NCBI RefSeq assembly: GCF_029227915.1
Contig: NC_079880.1
Span: forward strand, 18,248,001-18,312,000
Direction: 5' to 3'
Length of the DNA stretch: 64,000 nucleotides
Source of the DNA: Hydractinia symbiolongicarpus
Lineage: Eukaryota; Cnidaria; Hydrozoa; Anthoathecata; Hydractiniidae
The position numbers and the translations under genes are program-made. A model generated the notes under the pieces. The model did no database searches. It had not been told where the DNA came from and was given only the letters and a program-made list of their open reading frames with translations. Positions 1 through 13,400 of this stretch are shown piece after piece (the stretch's first letter is position 1; each line of letters opens with the position of its first letter).

Positions 1-772
1 TAAAATTTTTCGCTTGCGAACCTAGGGGACTCAGTCCCACGCTCCGCAACACTTTCTATATTGATTTCTATTGAAACAATTTTTATATTTTTTTTTATCT
101 AAGTGTCATGTATATATAAAATAAATAAATCTACATGCGTTCTATGTTGTTCTTATACAAGATATGCAAGATATAAAAAAATCATAAAGAAAAGCTTTTG
201 TATTTAAAAATCCTTTTTTACAGGGATATCCATTACGTCATATTATCTGAACAATAGGGCCTATAGTAGCACAGGGTATGAAGGAGGACTGTTTGAAATT
301 TAGAATGATTAAACAACACCACGAATTCTAAAAAGTTTTCTATGAACATCTACCTGATTTGACATAATGGATGCAGCTAAAATCTTGCGCAAAAATACAC
401 AAAGGAAATTTTTCCGACATTTTTTAAATAGGACAACAAAATAATCCAAGTTAAGTTCGGCACATTTGTGAAAAATGGCCATGACGCATCAGTAACAGTA
501 AGCACAATTTAAAAATTTGGCCTACCTCTGAAACATTTGCAAGCCGCGTGAATCTGATATAAAAATAGCCTATGCAATTACTTATGGTTCGAACTTCGAA
601 ATTTGCTGTCCTATCTGCACATTTTTTAATTAAGATTGAGCTACCGGTTGCATGCACTATGGCCTTAATGTAAAAATATTGTTAGAAAGTCATAGAAATC
701 ACACAGGTTAAGTAAATACGTCATTGAATCATTTGTTAAGTTGTATACTTGAAGAAAACATTAATAACTTAC
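1..772. other. AT-rich stretch, no gene recognised
   Basis: No exon or repeat could be supported here. It lies downstream, in gene orientation, of the last recognised anosmin-like exon, whose end is a splice donor. It is therefore probably intron, with further exons lying left of the window. Confidence 0.4.
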
Positions 773-2752
773 ATAATGGCTTCGTTGTAAGTATAAGCTT
801 CGCTCTTTGTCCCCTTAAAAGTAACTTGTGGGCGCGTGAAACAGCAAAAACCTTGATTTGATACGTTGTGTTCGCCTCCACCTCATTCAGGACGGCGAAT
901 GTTCTATCAGCTGGAACGTTGATTGCATAATTCAGTGACACTGATGAGAATGATTTGGAAGGTATTGTCTTGAAGTAGACAACACGATATTTTTGGAGTA
1001 CGCCATCTAAAAAAAATAAATCAAAAGGTTTATTATGGCTAATTAAGTCGCTAACTTTCTCAAAATTGAAAAACAATTTGAAAGAATGATTTTAAAATAC
1101 ACAAGTTCACCGGAGAACAGCTTACGAACTTTCTTTAGACGCAAGATTTCATTAGAAAAAATAGTAGGAATGGACCATCACTTAAAGAGGAATAATTCCA
1201 ATTTAAAATGATATGTTAAGCATAATGAAAAAAAGAAGAATACGAAACCATTATTTTTCTTTAGAAAAAAAGAAAAGTGAAACCAGCCAACTACTAAATG
1301 TGATCACTTTAGTTGGACAACGTTTTTCTCTGATCAGGTAGTTGACTTAGTTAGTTTAATTCTCCCCAGGAGTACTTTATCAACTTATAAATCAAATAGC
1401 CGATTATTCTTTTTAATGTCAAAACGGCATCTGAAAAACGTTGGTATGCATTTTCTATGTTGATTGAATTTTAAACGTCACTTTCCCGCTGGACGTGATT
1501 TTGACGTTAGTGAGTAATTTTCAAGTGTTACCCTTAAAAAATGCAAATTAAATAGAATGTCAAACTTTCGTAAAAGAAAACAAAAACAAAAACGATAAAT
1601 TTGCTTTTAACGAATATTAGCTCAAGAAGAACCATTTACCTATTTTAGCGGGCGAACTCCATGTTAAGAGCGTTCGTCTTTTACCATTGTCGAGTTCAGA
1701 AATGTTTATATGAAGATTCTGCGGTCTGCTTGGTCTTTTAAATGGCAGCGGTAGCTTAATGACCTGACTCGGCTCACTATATCCTGTGTAACCATCCTCA
1801 GACACAGCTGCAACACGAAATTGATACCACGCACCAGCATGTAATTCTTTCAGCTGGCGATGCAGCTTTGGAGTCTAAAATTTGAAGATCCTTCTGTGTC
1901 AATAGGGTAAAGTTACTAATCCCACGCATGTTTTTCGCTGGTTGTAAGCTGCTCTCTCTTTAAAAAGTATTGACAATACTGCAGAGATCAGTTTCAATCG
2001 GTAAAAATAGAAAAACATCTTGGTATAAAAAGGCCAAGCTGCTCAACCTAATCCAAGTTATAACATAAACCAAATGTTACCTGACCAGCAGGCTCCCAAA
2101 ATGAGAAATAAGTTTCTTTGTAAGACTTCATAGAGTATCTACTCTCTATTACAAACTGTATTCCGAACCGTTTAAATGAGCTTCGCCTTTTTATCATACG
2201 CCAAGTCAGCATGCAAGTTTCAGAGTCGACATGATCAGCACGAAGATCAACAGGTACTGAAAAAGGAAGAGACCGTATGTATGACAATCTATAGTATGAA
2301 GCACAGGTTCGTATGCCTATCTATAGAATGAAGCGCGGGTTCGTATAAATGATTATCCACAGTATGAAGCACAGGTTTGTATATATCATTATCTATGAAG
2401 CCGCAGGTTCGTCAATATATAGCTAGTCCTTGCAGGTAACCAAAATGAGCCGAAATTGCAATAATTTTTTCGTGTTTACATGTAGTTCACATGCACTATA
2501 CCTTTGTGAACATGCGCAATAGCTTTAAGGAAATTTCCTTCGTCATTTGTGTTATGAATATCATGCCAGTAGGTAGCAGGAAAAACTTACCATCTCTGTT
2601 TTCTTTAAATGTTGGCGGTACACACACTGTTTTTTTGTGTTCTGTTACGCAACATTTCTCATCTACTGGACATTCCCAATCGTGAAAACATAGATCGACC
2701 ATCAAATACTTAGGGACATTAACAGCTGCTGGACAACTTCCAGACTTCCTTC
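773..2752 (-). CDS. Anosmin-1-like WAP and fibronectin type III protein, partial gene
   Basis: Four minus-strand exons are visible: 2752-2591, 2256-2081, 1874-1640 and 1006-773. All have AG/GT borders, and the phases match (1, 0, 1, 1), giving about 269 codons in one frame. The first exon encodes a WAP (four-disulfide core) domain with its cysteine pattern, including CPVDEKCC and a final VCVPP. Exon 2 plus the first half of exon 3 form one FN3 domain, with a core Trp, a YQFRVAAVSEDG strand and a closing SEP. The second half of exon 3 plus exon 4 form a second FN3 domain. WAP followed by FN3 repeats, each split over two exons, is the layout of anosmin-1 (KAL1), a secreted heparan-sulfate-binding matrix protein. 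The signal peptide and Cys-rich N-terminus (right of 2752) and later FN3 domains (left of 773) were not found. It could also be another WAP-FN3 matrix protein. Confidence 0.72.
2288..2412. repeat. Short intronic minisatellite
   Basis: About four degenerate copies of a 30-40 bp unit containing 'agtatgaagcacaggttcgt'. It sits in the intron between the WAP exon and the first FN3 exon of the anosmin-like gene. Confidence 0.6.
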
Positions 2753-4097
2753 CTGTAAAGAAGAACACCACTAGACACCAAAGCTTTAGTTTAGGGGTTT
2801 GGGATCGTCTTCTAGTTAAACATAACCGAGGACTGATGTTGTTACTTTTCTAGTCCTTTTCTGACTGTGTTCTATTTTGTTCTTGAATGCAACAAATTCA
2901 AAAACAAATCTTGTTTTAACATAGGATTTTGTAATTGTCCTCTTTTATTTTACCTTGAAAACATATCAATAGAAATCATGGGTACGAAATTGTCACGCAT
3001 GCTATCTGCTCAACTTATCTGGCGCTGGCAGCGAGAAAACGAAAGTTCTCCTGGCTTGTCAGTTCTGCTTTTTAAATAGCTGTGTTGAACTAAGGTCGTT
3101 TTGGAGGACAATTAATTTAATTAATTGTAATTAAGTTAATTTTGGAGGACAGTGAGATGTATAAAAACGTAATAAGTTATTTTTTAGCTACCCAGTTGGC
3201 ATTTTTTTTTTTTAAATTTTAAGAGGTGACACAACTCAACGAGTTCATTTTATGGTGCACTTCCTGTTCCCTTGGTATTTAGGTGACTTTAATGACATTT
3301 ACGTGGCAAGGTGAACATTCGGTTTTTAAATTATACGCAAAAACTATTTTCGTCATGCTTCTCAGATTTTTTTCTAATTAACGATCTTGTTGTCGAAAGT
3401 TACCTAATGGTCACAAGAAGTGAAAACCCACTTGCATACGCATACAGAGTTTCAGCAAAATACAAGCAGAGAAAAAGTGTGATTAACGGATTGAGCTGAA
3501 TGTCACCAGCCTAATTCAGCTAGAGAGGCAATCGCTGCTCAACAGCAAAAGAAAAATATTTAGATTGTGTACTATATACATTTACAGCAAATTATTTTAT
3601 GTGTGACATGAATCAAGATACTTGTAATTTTACTGCTTTCTAGTTGTGCTTATTTAAACACCCGGTACTTGCATTTCATGTCTCCATGTACATTGTTTCT
3701 ATGCATGCTGCCAGACTGCTAACTGCCCATGTTTCTTGTTAATTCTTATGGTTGTCTTCCAAAAAAATATGTAATGCAACAAGATCATGTTGACGGGGTT
3801 GCTTAAAGTGGCAATAATAATGCGTTGGAACTTATTATGGTATGCCACACCTCAAAGTACGTCTAAAGTTTTTGCTACATACCGAAGAAGACGGATTTCT
3901 GCATAGTTACATAAAAACGAAAGGAAAATTATACGTTTTTTTTTAATATCTATTTTTAAACTTCCTGTTACCTGCAGTAATGACGTTTTTAAGAAACGCG
4001 CATGAATCATGACATGTACTGATGAATGGGTAAACATGGCGCGATTCCTAAGAAAAAAATATCGGAAATAAAAACATAGAAAAATTGAAAGTCGTAA
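2753..4097. other. AT-rich stretch, no gene recognised
   Basis: This should contain the 5' exons or upstream region of the minus-strand anosmin-like gene. No signal-peptide exon could be identified. A short palindromic AATTAATT-rich patch lies near 3112-3140. The short ORFs here have no recognisable domain. Confidence 0.35.
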
Positions 4098-4208
4098 CTA
4101 GTCGTTAGCCCGTGGAAAAATCCACGGGTTCGCCCGTCTTTTTTATACCGTAAAAGGTTCCATTTTGCGTGACACCCGGACAGACGTATACGGGTATTAT
4201 TATATAGA
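4098..4208 (-). mobile_element. Non-autonomous mini-Helitron, 111 bp
   Basis: Read on the minus strand it starts with TC after an A, and ends with the hairpin CCCGTGGA-TTTT-TCCACGGG, then a few bases, then CTAG before a T. These are the terminal hallmarks of Helitrons (5' TC, 3' hairpin plus CTRR, insertion between A and T, no target duplication). The same ends recur many times in this window. Confidence 0.65.
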
Positions 4209-5873
4209 TAGATAGAAATCGATGCGAATAAAAAGTTTACTTCAGTTTGGCAGCAAAAGTTAATGACAACTGCCGCAAACTTTAATTTCACATGTTTTTA
4301 TAAGCAAGTAGAAATCTTTAATCAAGCCTAAGTAACGATTCTTGTAGGGTTCCCAAAAGAAATCAAACCATGAATAGGCTTACGACATGCTTATTAGAGT
4401 AACTTCTATTTTTATAAATTTAAAAGAAAATACACTAGAACGATTTACAAGATTAGGCAATATGCCTAGAAAAATGTCCCTATCTAAGCACGTATATGCT
4501 TATAAGCGTTTTACTTTTGCAAAATTAGTTTATGAAGTATCTAATCTTGCGTGATTTTAAATTCAATTAGAGTCAATGTCCTCATTTTTCGCCTTATTTA
4601 AATTTTTCAAGCTGCATGTTGTTATTTTTAACTATTGGTGAAAGTGGAGAAAATAACGCATTGTTTGGTACTTCATTGTACCTCTTGTTAGAGAGGAAAG
4701 TAATGTCGTTTTATTAATTTTTTTATAGAAGTGGAAAAAAGCTGCAGCACCTGAAAGAAAACTAATTTGGTACAGAAAACAGAATGGACGCTTTTGTTCA
4801 ATTTGTATCTCTTCATTAGAAATCCTTATATTGTATTCAATCACAAGTGATGAGAAATGATGTTATTATTCCCATTTACTGCAGAATCTAGTTGCATTAT
4901 TACACGTTACGAAACCCTAACTGGACAATTACTTACACAGAGCTGGCTACAGTCAAATCTTGCTGTAAGTATCAACTGGTTAAAACAAACTCTTTGACAC
5001 TAAAAAAAGAGAGTACAATAATTTATTTTGTCGGAACAGGCAATCTTTGAAATAAGAAAAAAGGTGTAACCCAATACTTATACACAAATAAAAATACTAA
5101 GTAAATAAATAATTGTTCTTACAGTTACGTAATCATTGCTGAAAAGTATTTTTCAATGCAAAACTGAACTGAAAAATATTTCACGCAATTCAAAATTACG
5201 AAACAACAAAAGCAATTTAACGCAATTCTACAAAATACCTGCAAAGTTATTTTTACCCCAAATAGGACATTTAGCAAAAAAAAAATACATGAGCAGAAAA
5301 ACAACATACATGGCGACTTCCATCTCTTTTTATTTCAAGTGTTTGCAAACAGATATAGTTTTCGCATTTTAACATCATTACCAGTGAAAACTTACTTAGG
5401 TTTCCACCTCTCCATTTACGTTTTTGACGTAGACCAGTACGTTGTTTTTGTGTATTTTTCTGACCAGATATCCTATTCAGGGCATAATTTTTAAAAATTT
5501 ATTGGTTAATTTCCAGAATTGCGGCAAATTATTTTTCGACTTTCGTGCGGACCCAAATAAATCATTCTATTAGATATTATCACCGCGTCTGCGATATTTC
5601 TGGGTTATGTTTCATCATACCTCTTTACACATATGATCTTTGTGTGTGCACTTTAATGGCCTCCATTTCCACTTTCCACGTTCACGACTGGAACTATCGA
5701 TCAAGTACTAAATTACAACATCAAAACGACAGCTGTGAATTTGCATTCTTTAATGCTTCAATGCATACAATAAAATCAATCTATAACAAACACCAACGGG
5801 ATCTTTAAAAACTGTCAACTTTAGAGAGATGTCTGCCAAATAAAGGGCCTTGCCAAATGACAGTATAATATTA
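4209..5873. other. AT-rich stretch, no gene recognised
   Basis: Only short ORFs without recognisable domains, and no repeat unit could be defined. Nothing here can be supported as a gene. Confidence 0.4.
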
Positions 5874-6446
5874 CTAGTCGATAAGGCCCGTGGAAAAATC
5901 CACTCAGGCAGGATAACAGAAAACAACCGTCATTTAAATTTAGCTGACGTCCGCCGAAACGTGTCAGAACACAATAAAATTTTTTTTCATGAATTTGTAT
6001 GCCTGTTGCCTTCATCGTATAGATCTTGAAACGCTGATCAAGAAAATGTATAGGATCATGTACTTTTGACAAAGGGTTGCATAGATATTGGGGTTTGAAG
6101 GTTTTTGGATGACGTCATCAACCCGTCCATTCCGAAACGGATTTGGGGACCTAGGTTTGGGAAACTTACCCAAATTGGTCCCAGGTGGTCCCTAGTTACC
6201 CACGCGATGAAAAATAATTGACGTCACCACCTCGTTTATAAGTTATTTGGCCTCAAAGTTTTAAGTGCACTGTAATGGCTTTGCTAATCTTAATTAACTT
6301 TTCTTTGACGTCAATACTAAAGTTTGGTACATTACAGAACAATTTTATAGGCTGTTTTTTATAGAATTTGTTAAAGAACATTGTAAAGAATATAATACAC
6401 TTTGCAAAAGTGACAGAAAGACAGAACTGGCGTATTATTATATAGA
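5874..6446 (-). mobile_element. Helitron-like unit 1 of a tandem array
   Basis: Minus-strand element of 573 bp. Its 3' end carries the GTGGATTTTTCCAC hairpin and CTAG. Its 5' end is TCTATATAATAATACGCCAG followed by CTGTCTGTC repeats. It abuts the next unit directly at CTAG/TC. The interior has conserved blocks (around 'ttgatgacgtcatc' and 'gttgccttcatcgtatagat') shared with the other units, and no coding capacity. Confidence 0.65.
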
Positions 6447-7180
6447 CTAGTCGATAAAGCCCGTGGAGTAATCCACTTAGGCAGAAGGACAATGGAAAAA
6501 TAGATAGTTTTAGATTTTTTGCTGACGTCAGCACAGCAAATTCAAAATAACTTAATCGAGAAACTTGTTTTCATGTTTCCTCCATTGTGTAGAGCTTACA
6601 CTGCTGATCAAGAACATGTATATGATCGTGTGGTTTTGATGAGCGGTTAGTGAAATATAAGGGTTTAAAGATTTTGCTGACGACCCGTCAAAACCCAAAA
6701 TTTTTTTTTAGAAATTTGTATACCTGTTGCCTTCATCGTATAGATCTTGAAACACTGACCAAGAAAATGTATAGGATCATGTACTTTTCACAAACGGTTG
6801 CAGAAATATTAAGGTTTAAAGGTTTTTTGATGACGTCATCAACCCGCCCATTTCGAAACGGATTTGGTGACCCAGGTTTGGGAAAATTACCCAAATTGGT
6901 CCTAGGTGGTCCCTAGTTACCCACGCGGTGAAAAATCATTGACGTTACCACCTCGTTTCCAAGTTATTTGGCCTCAAAGTTTTAGGCGCACTGTAATGGC
7001 TTTATTAATTTAATATACTTTCCTTTGACGTTAATATTATTTTAACGTTAAAGTTTGGTAAATTACAGAACAATATTATGGGCTATGTTTACAGAATTTA
7101 TCAAAGAAAATAGTGAAGAATATAATCCACTTTGCAAAAGTCACAGACAGACAGACAGAACTGGCGTATTATTATAGAGA
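6447..7180 (-). mobile_element. Helitron-like unit 2 of a tandem array
   Basis: Minus-strand unit of 734 bp with the same termini as its neighbours. It is longer because an extra internal module lies near the 3' end (6480-6690). This suggests a composite of two related subfamilies. Confidence 0.65.
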
Positions 7181-7756
7181 CTAGTCGATAAGGCCCGTGG
7201 AAAAATCCACTCAGGCAGGATAACAGAGAAAAACAACCGTCATTTAAAGTTTGCTGACGTCAGCACAGACCTGTCAGAACATAAATAATTTTTTTTTTTA
7301 GAAATTTGTATGCCTGTTGCCTTCATCGTATAGATCTTGAAGCACTGATCAAGAAAATGTATAGAATCATGTACTTTTGATAAACGGTTGCAAAGATATT
7401 AGGGTTTGAAGGTTTTTTGATGACGTCATCAACCTGTGCAATCCGAAACGGATTTGGGGACCCAGGTTTGGAAAACTTACCCAAATAGGTCCCAGGTGGT
7501 CCCTAGTTACCCACGCAGGAGATGACGTCAATTATTTCCACCGGTTTCCAAGTTATTTAGCCTTAAATTTAAAAGTGCAATGCAATGGCTTCACTAATCT
7601 TAATATACTCTCCTTTGACGTCAATATTTGCTTAACGACAAAGTTTGGTAATGTACAGAACAAATTTATAGGCAATGTTTTATAGACTTTGTCAAAGAAA
7701 TTTTATCCACTTTGCAAAAGTGACAGACAGACAGAATTAGCGTATTATTATAGAGA
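7181..7756 (-). mobile_element. Helitron-like unit 3 of a tandem array
   Basis: Minus-strand unit of 576 bp, short form like unit 1. Both borders are CTAG/TC junctions with neighbours. Confidence 0.65.
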
Positions 7757-8343
7757 CTAGTCGATAAATCCCGTGGAGTAATCCACTTAAGCAGAAGGAC
7801 AATGGAAAAATAGGTTTTTTTAGTTTTTTTGCTAACGTCAGCAGTGCAAATACAAAATAAATATATTTTTTTAGAAATTTGTATACCTGTTGCCTTCATC
7901 GTAGAGATCTTGAAATGCTGATCAAGAAAATGTATATGATCATGTATCTTTGACAAACGGTTGCAGAGATAAAGGTTTAAAGGTTTTTTGATGACGTCAT
8001 CAAACCGTCCATTCCGAAACGGATTTGGGGACCCAGGTTTGGAAAACTTACCCAAATTGGTCCCAGGTTGTCCCTAGTTACCCACGCGGTGAAAAAACAT
8101 TGACGTCACCACCTCGTTTCCAAGTTATTTGGCCTCAAAGTTTTAAGTGCATTGTAATAGCTTCACTAATCTTAATTAACTTTCCTTTGACGTCAATACT
8201 ATTTTATCGGTAAAGTTTGGTAAATTACAGAACAATTTTATAGGCGATGTTTTATAGAATTTGTTAAAGAAAATTTTGAAGAATGTAATCCACTTTGCAA
8301 AAGTGACAGACAGACACAGGGAACTGGCGTATTATTATATAGA
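7757..8343 (-). mobile_element. Helitron-like unit 4 of a tandem array
   Basis: Minus-strand unit of 587 bp with the 3' hairpin and CTAG at 7757-7760 and the 5' TC end at 8343. It is highly similar to unit 5 over the 5' half. Confidence 0.65.
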
Positions 8344-9093
8344 CTAGTCGATAAGGCCCGTGGGGTAATCCACTTAGGCAGAGGGACAATGGAAAATAGG
8401 TTTTTTTAGATTTTTTGCTGACGTCAGCAGTGCAGGTACAAAAAAAATTGGGGAAGTTTAGTTTATTCGTTGCCTGTACTGTGCATAGATTGAAACGCTG
8501 ATGAGAAAAATGCTTATTATCATGTGCTATTGACGAATTCGACAAACGCCTAAGGAGATATAAGGTTTTAAAAATTTTGCTGACGTCAGCAATGAACCGT
8601 CAAAACCCAAAATTTTTTTAAAGAAATTCGTATACCTGTTGCCTTCATCGTATAGATCTTGAAGCACTGATTAAGAAAATGTATAGGATCATGTACTTTT
8701 GGTAAACGGTTGCAGAGATATTAGGGTTTGAAGATTTTTGATGACGTAATTAACCCGTCCATTCCCAAACGGATTCGGGGACCCAGGTTTGGAAAACTTA
8801 CCCAAATTGGTTCCAGGTTGTCCCTAGTTACCCACGCGGTGTAAAAACATTGACGTCACCACCTCGTTTCCAAGTTATTTGGCCTCAAAGTTTTAAGTGC
8901 ATTGTAATGGCTTCACTAATCTTAATTAACTTTCCTTTGACGTCAATACTATTTTATCGGTAAAGTTTGGTAAATTACAGAACAATTTTATAGGCGATGT
9001 TTTATAGAATTTGTTAAAGAAAATTTTGAAGAATGTAATCCACTTTGCAAAAGTGACAGACAGACACACGGAACTGGCGTATTATTATAGAGA
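8344..9093 (-). mobile_element. Helitron-like unit 5 of a tandem array
   Basis: Minus-strand unit of 750 bp, long form like unit 2, ending the array. Its 5' TC end is followed on the plus strand by T, as expected for an A/T insertion site. No Rep/helicase ORF is present in any unit, so all are non-autonomous. Confidence 0.65.
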
Positions 9094-10333
9094 TTATACC
9101 ATCTTTCATTCGGAATAAGTAAAATAAAAATAAAAATTACGATTCTTCTTTGTCATAGCAAAGACAAATGTTGCCTTAAGCGAAATATGGAAACTTCTGA
9201 AGATTAATTGTTTGATATCACCGATTGTTGAGCTTGTATGGTATGAGGAAACGTTAATTCTAACAGTTGATGTACATTGGAATCTTAAAATGATGTCCTA
9301 CATGGAGAGATGTCTGCTATAATGTTCTTGTTACATGGATATTTTGTTATGGGAGTTAGATGGTTATTTTAACTTGTCGTGGAAAAAGTGTAAGGAAGCT
9401 TCTTTTAGGAAGTTCAACTGTGTAAGCAACATCATGCGCTTTTTATTGTTGTTAAAAAAAGTTCAACATATTAATATGAAAGTACGTTACTTGAAATTGC
9501 TTACACTCTCAACTGATCGAAAGAAGGAAATCGAAGCGCTGAGTTTCTATATGTGTCACTCAGACTTTGTTTAAAGTTTAAATCGAAAACATTTGCCCCT
9601 AATGAACCACAATATAAAGCGACCAAACTTTTCGCACAAAAAAAAATCTGAAAAAAACTTACTTTAAAAGTGGACAGCTGACAGAGTCAATCAACCTTTA
9701 CAAGATAAAACGGTGAGTAATTGAATACACGAGAGTATTTACATACTCACACACGTTCTGGAATAATTCAAGATGAGTTTTTTTAAGAAAATAGTAGAAA
9801 ACTTTAATTCGGCCCTGTTTCAGTTTGTCAAGGTTCTCATTGCCATTTTTCTTGTTTATAAACTATTCATTTATCTTTACCCTTAAAAATAACCCTCTTT
9901 ATTTAATGCGCATAATGTAATTGGAATTGTCAGTAGATTATCGCCTTGTCATAATACATAAAAACAATGAAATGCTGCTGAAATTTTATTAAAATTCCGA
10001 GCCAGTTCTGGTACTACAATTTGACATTTGAGCATTTAAATATTAGCTATTTCCAGTAGGAATCAGGAACTAACTTGTCTAATTTTACTGATGCAAAGAA
10101 TCACTGGTCTATTTTGCTAGTAAGCAACCTTCATCAATTTTGAAGTGTTACAAATGCTCCTTGCAATGAGGATGAAAACACGTGGAAGAAACCACATATT
10201 TGATTGGATAGATAATTATTTGAAAAACGTTATTAAGAATAGCTTTTAGTAGGTATGTTTTCTGGAAACGGAATTAAACGCTCTCATTATTGGTTTACTT
10301 TAATATGCTGCAGCTATTTAGACATGTTTCTAT
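9094..10333. other. AT-rich stretch, no gene recognised
   Basis: No repeat or coding signal could be supported. The ORF at 9335-9574 (79 residues) has no recognisable domain. Confidence 0.4.
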
Positions 10334-10498
10334 CTAGTCGTTAACATGTGAAAAATTCTACCGGTTCGCCGGACCATTAAAATTCCACGGGAATTTATCC
10401 TTCAAAACAAAGTGGATAAAAATATTTTGCACTTTCTGTTTATGGTACGACATTATTACCCGAGCACAGACAGAATACGGTTATTATTAATATAGAGA
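10334..10498 (-). mobile_element. Diverged mini-Helitron, 165 bp
   Basis: CTAG at 10334-10337 and a GA (minus-strand TC) end at 10497-10498 before a T. It shares 'cagacagaatacggttattattaa' -type 5' sequence with the 47.5-48.0 kb copies. The 3' hairpin is degenerate. Confidence 0.5.
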
Positions 10499-13400
10499 TA
10501 AATGTAATATTCATAATCCTCATTGGAACAGAAAACAATCTGTGTACCGAACTCAACCTCGTCCCCAGGGCCTTTTGCTTTTTGACATTGAGGCCAGGAG
10601 CGAAAATAACCCTGGTACAGGCGGGTGAGCTCTGTAATGCGATTGGTTTACACATTACATTGATGATTTATTCGCGCGAAATACTATAAAGAAATTACTA
10701 TAAAGATGGCAGATTTTATTACAAAAACATTAAAAGATTATGAGAAATGTTCACAAAAAGATTGACTAAAAAGCGGTGAGCTAAACAGTAAATATTTTTA
10801 TAAAGGATGTTATTTTGGCAGATTTCCATTGACATTTTGAATTAAAATTAGGGTTCTTTTTAAAGCTTTGTTAAAACATGGCAATTTTTGGCTGGATGAG
10901 AAAATAAGACATCTATCTTGCTAACATGTTTGTACATAGACAGGCGTAATAAGCCATTACTAAATAAAATTAATTCTTATTTTTATTTATAATTTCACTT
11001 AATAAACAGGTGCTCTTCCAAAAGTGTAGTTTTAGCCAGACCAGCTAATGTATTTAAAATAACCGATATGACTACTTAACAACAAGTTCAAAGTTTTGCT
11101 AGCAGACAAGGAGTGTTACGTAATTATTGAACGGTCCCTATCTATACAATATATAACACATTTAGGTGATAAAAAGGGGAATAGTCTCTCCTCTTGGGTC
11201 AAGCAGTTACATTGCTAAGAAGCCTTTCTTGATCACAAGTTTCTTAGCTGGTTATTTTTTAGCACCTAGCACTTTTATTTTACCAACACAGTTCGGAAAA
11301 TTAGAACCAGACCTCGATCCTTCGGATCATGTTTATCAGTAGTGAATCTATGCTAAAGCGCGTTATATTGCTTTTAAACGCAGGATATATTGCTTCCAAG
11401 AAAACTTTTGACATAAATCCAACTGGGAAAGTTGCTAGCTGAGGGAAGGGAAATGAAGTGATCGCAGCGTAGTGTAGATATAAGGACTAAAGGTTGCTAA
11501 AAAATATGCTAATTTTGACCCAAATAAAAATCTGTATTATCAACTGGGTTGCTTATTATATTGGAAACATATTTTCTACTCAGCTTTCCAACTATTTAAG
11601 CCAGCTTTAGTTTTGTTTTTTATTGACTATATAACTAGCTAGATGCCTAAGACTTACTTTTTTTTCCCAAGGAGGTACTCGACTTGTAAAATATAAAAAC
11701 TAGACAGTAAATTAAGCTATAGGTTGTCTTGTATCAGCACATTCCAACAAAATCAGCTCTATCTAATCACACGCTACCCCATTTTGTTCATTAATAATGC
11801 TTTTAAAAGACTTTATCGCTATAAAATACTGTTTCAGATGAATAAATAATAACCTGGTTTAAAATAAATCTTTCTAAGATCATGCGGTAAAAAACATCAA
11901 AAACAAAAATACACCGTCTTGGACTTGTGAAGAAGGGAGATTCGATCAAGCTGCTTTTACTAGCCGTAGAAACTGTAACAGCGAGACAAATCAATAATTA
12001 TTCATATTCTGATTATAAAAAGCGGTAGACTGTACCACGGTCTTGTTTAGCCAACAAGTAAGCGATAGCGGCTTTGAACTATTTATTGCTAAAACGAAGG
12101 CGATAATTATACGACATCTGAATTATATAAGGCCTTATACCCCATTTACACCTGTGGTTTTTACAAAACCATGTTTTACAGGGACGGGGGAGCGGCTTAG
12201 TTATAGTGGTAGATTTTGAGATTTTAGTGACAATCAACAAGCGAAGCGAGTTGCCGAAATAGCTGGGTTCCAGGGAGCGCTTTAGCCCCCAAGATGGAAA
12301 TCAACACATATTTAGAGCCCTAAAACACGCAAGACAGCTATTTTTTATGCAGTTATAGAGACACTTATTGGCAAAAATTATTACTTAGCAAAAAAGTCCC
12401 TGTTTTACATATACATGCAATGTTTTTAGTGAAGCCAGTTTTGATAAACGTAGTTATAATTTCGTGTTTGCTGGGTTTTGAACTTTAGGTTGGAATGGTA
12501 CACGACTTTTAATGAAAACCAGTTAATTAAAAACTAGCTTAAATCAAACCAGCTTTTGGCGTGCATAAAGACACGACTTTATATTGAGGAAAAGCAAATC
12601 TAAAAGTGCTTTTTTAATGCTTCTACGCGTTTTTTTATGCAAAAGCATTAACTCACTTGCAGTGGACCAAAAACATAATGGTTAACATATAAACAAACTT
12701 TTTCAGAGAAAAAAATTTATAACTTTTCCTTGAAGGAAACATATATGGACAAAAAATTTCATTCGAGGAAAAACAACAACATGAGAAAAGCGATTAAAAC
12801 TAATACACTCTTGCGTTAACTGACTGGTTGAATTAATTTATTTTGTAGCTTTCTTTTTCGTGCTAAGGATTCTCTCGTGCAATTGCAACACCAAAACCTT
12901 TGTCACAATCACATGATAAAATCCTTCTGTGACCACAAAAGATACTGCATGCACAAAGCGTCAATATGAAAGTGGCGTGTGTAAAAAGTATTGTCATGTA
13001 CGGAGTACTGCATGATGTCATGTGTGTGTTTTCATTGAGATTTATCTTCATGGTGATTTTCGGCGCAGAGAATTTAATAAAAGTTGTCATATCTATAACT
13101 ATCGCTAATAAAATCAATAGAATTGTAATCTTCCCTGATTATTTCACCATAACGTAATTACATTAACGAGCTGGTTTATATTAACAACAACAACGTGCGG
13201 CTTCTCTCCCAGATTTATGTTGAAACTTAACAACCAAACTTAGCTATATGACGACAAAAATTTATCAAATTGTAGGAACTTGAACTTGAACAAATCTCAC
13301 AACAGTGTGGATAGCGCATGAAGATAAAAGAAGAAATAAACTTTTGTAAAGTCTAAAGAAAAAACGATTGTGGGTAACAATTTAAACCCACAGCTACCAC

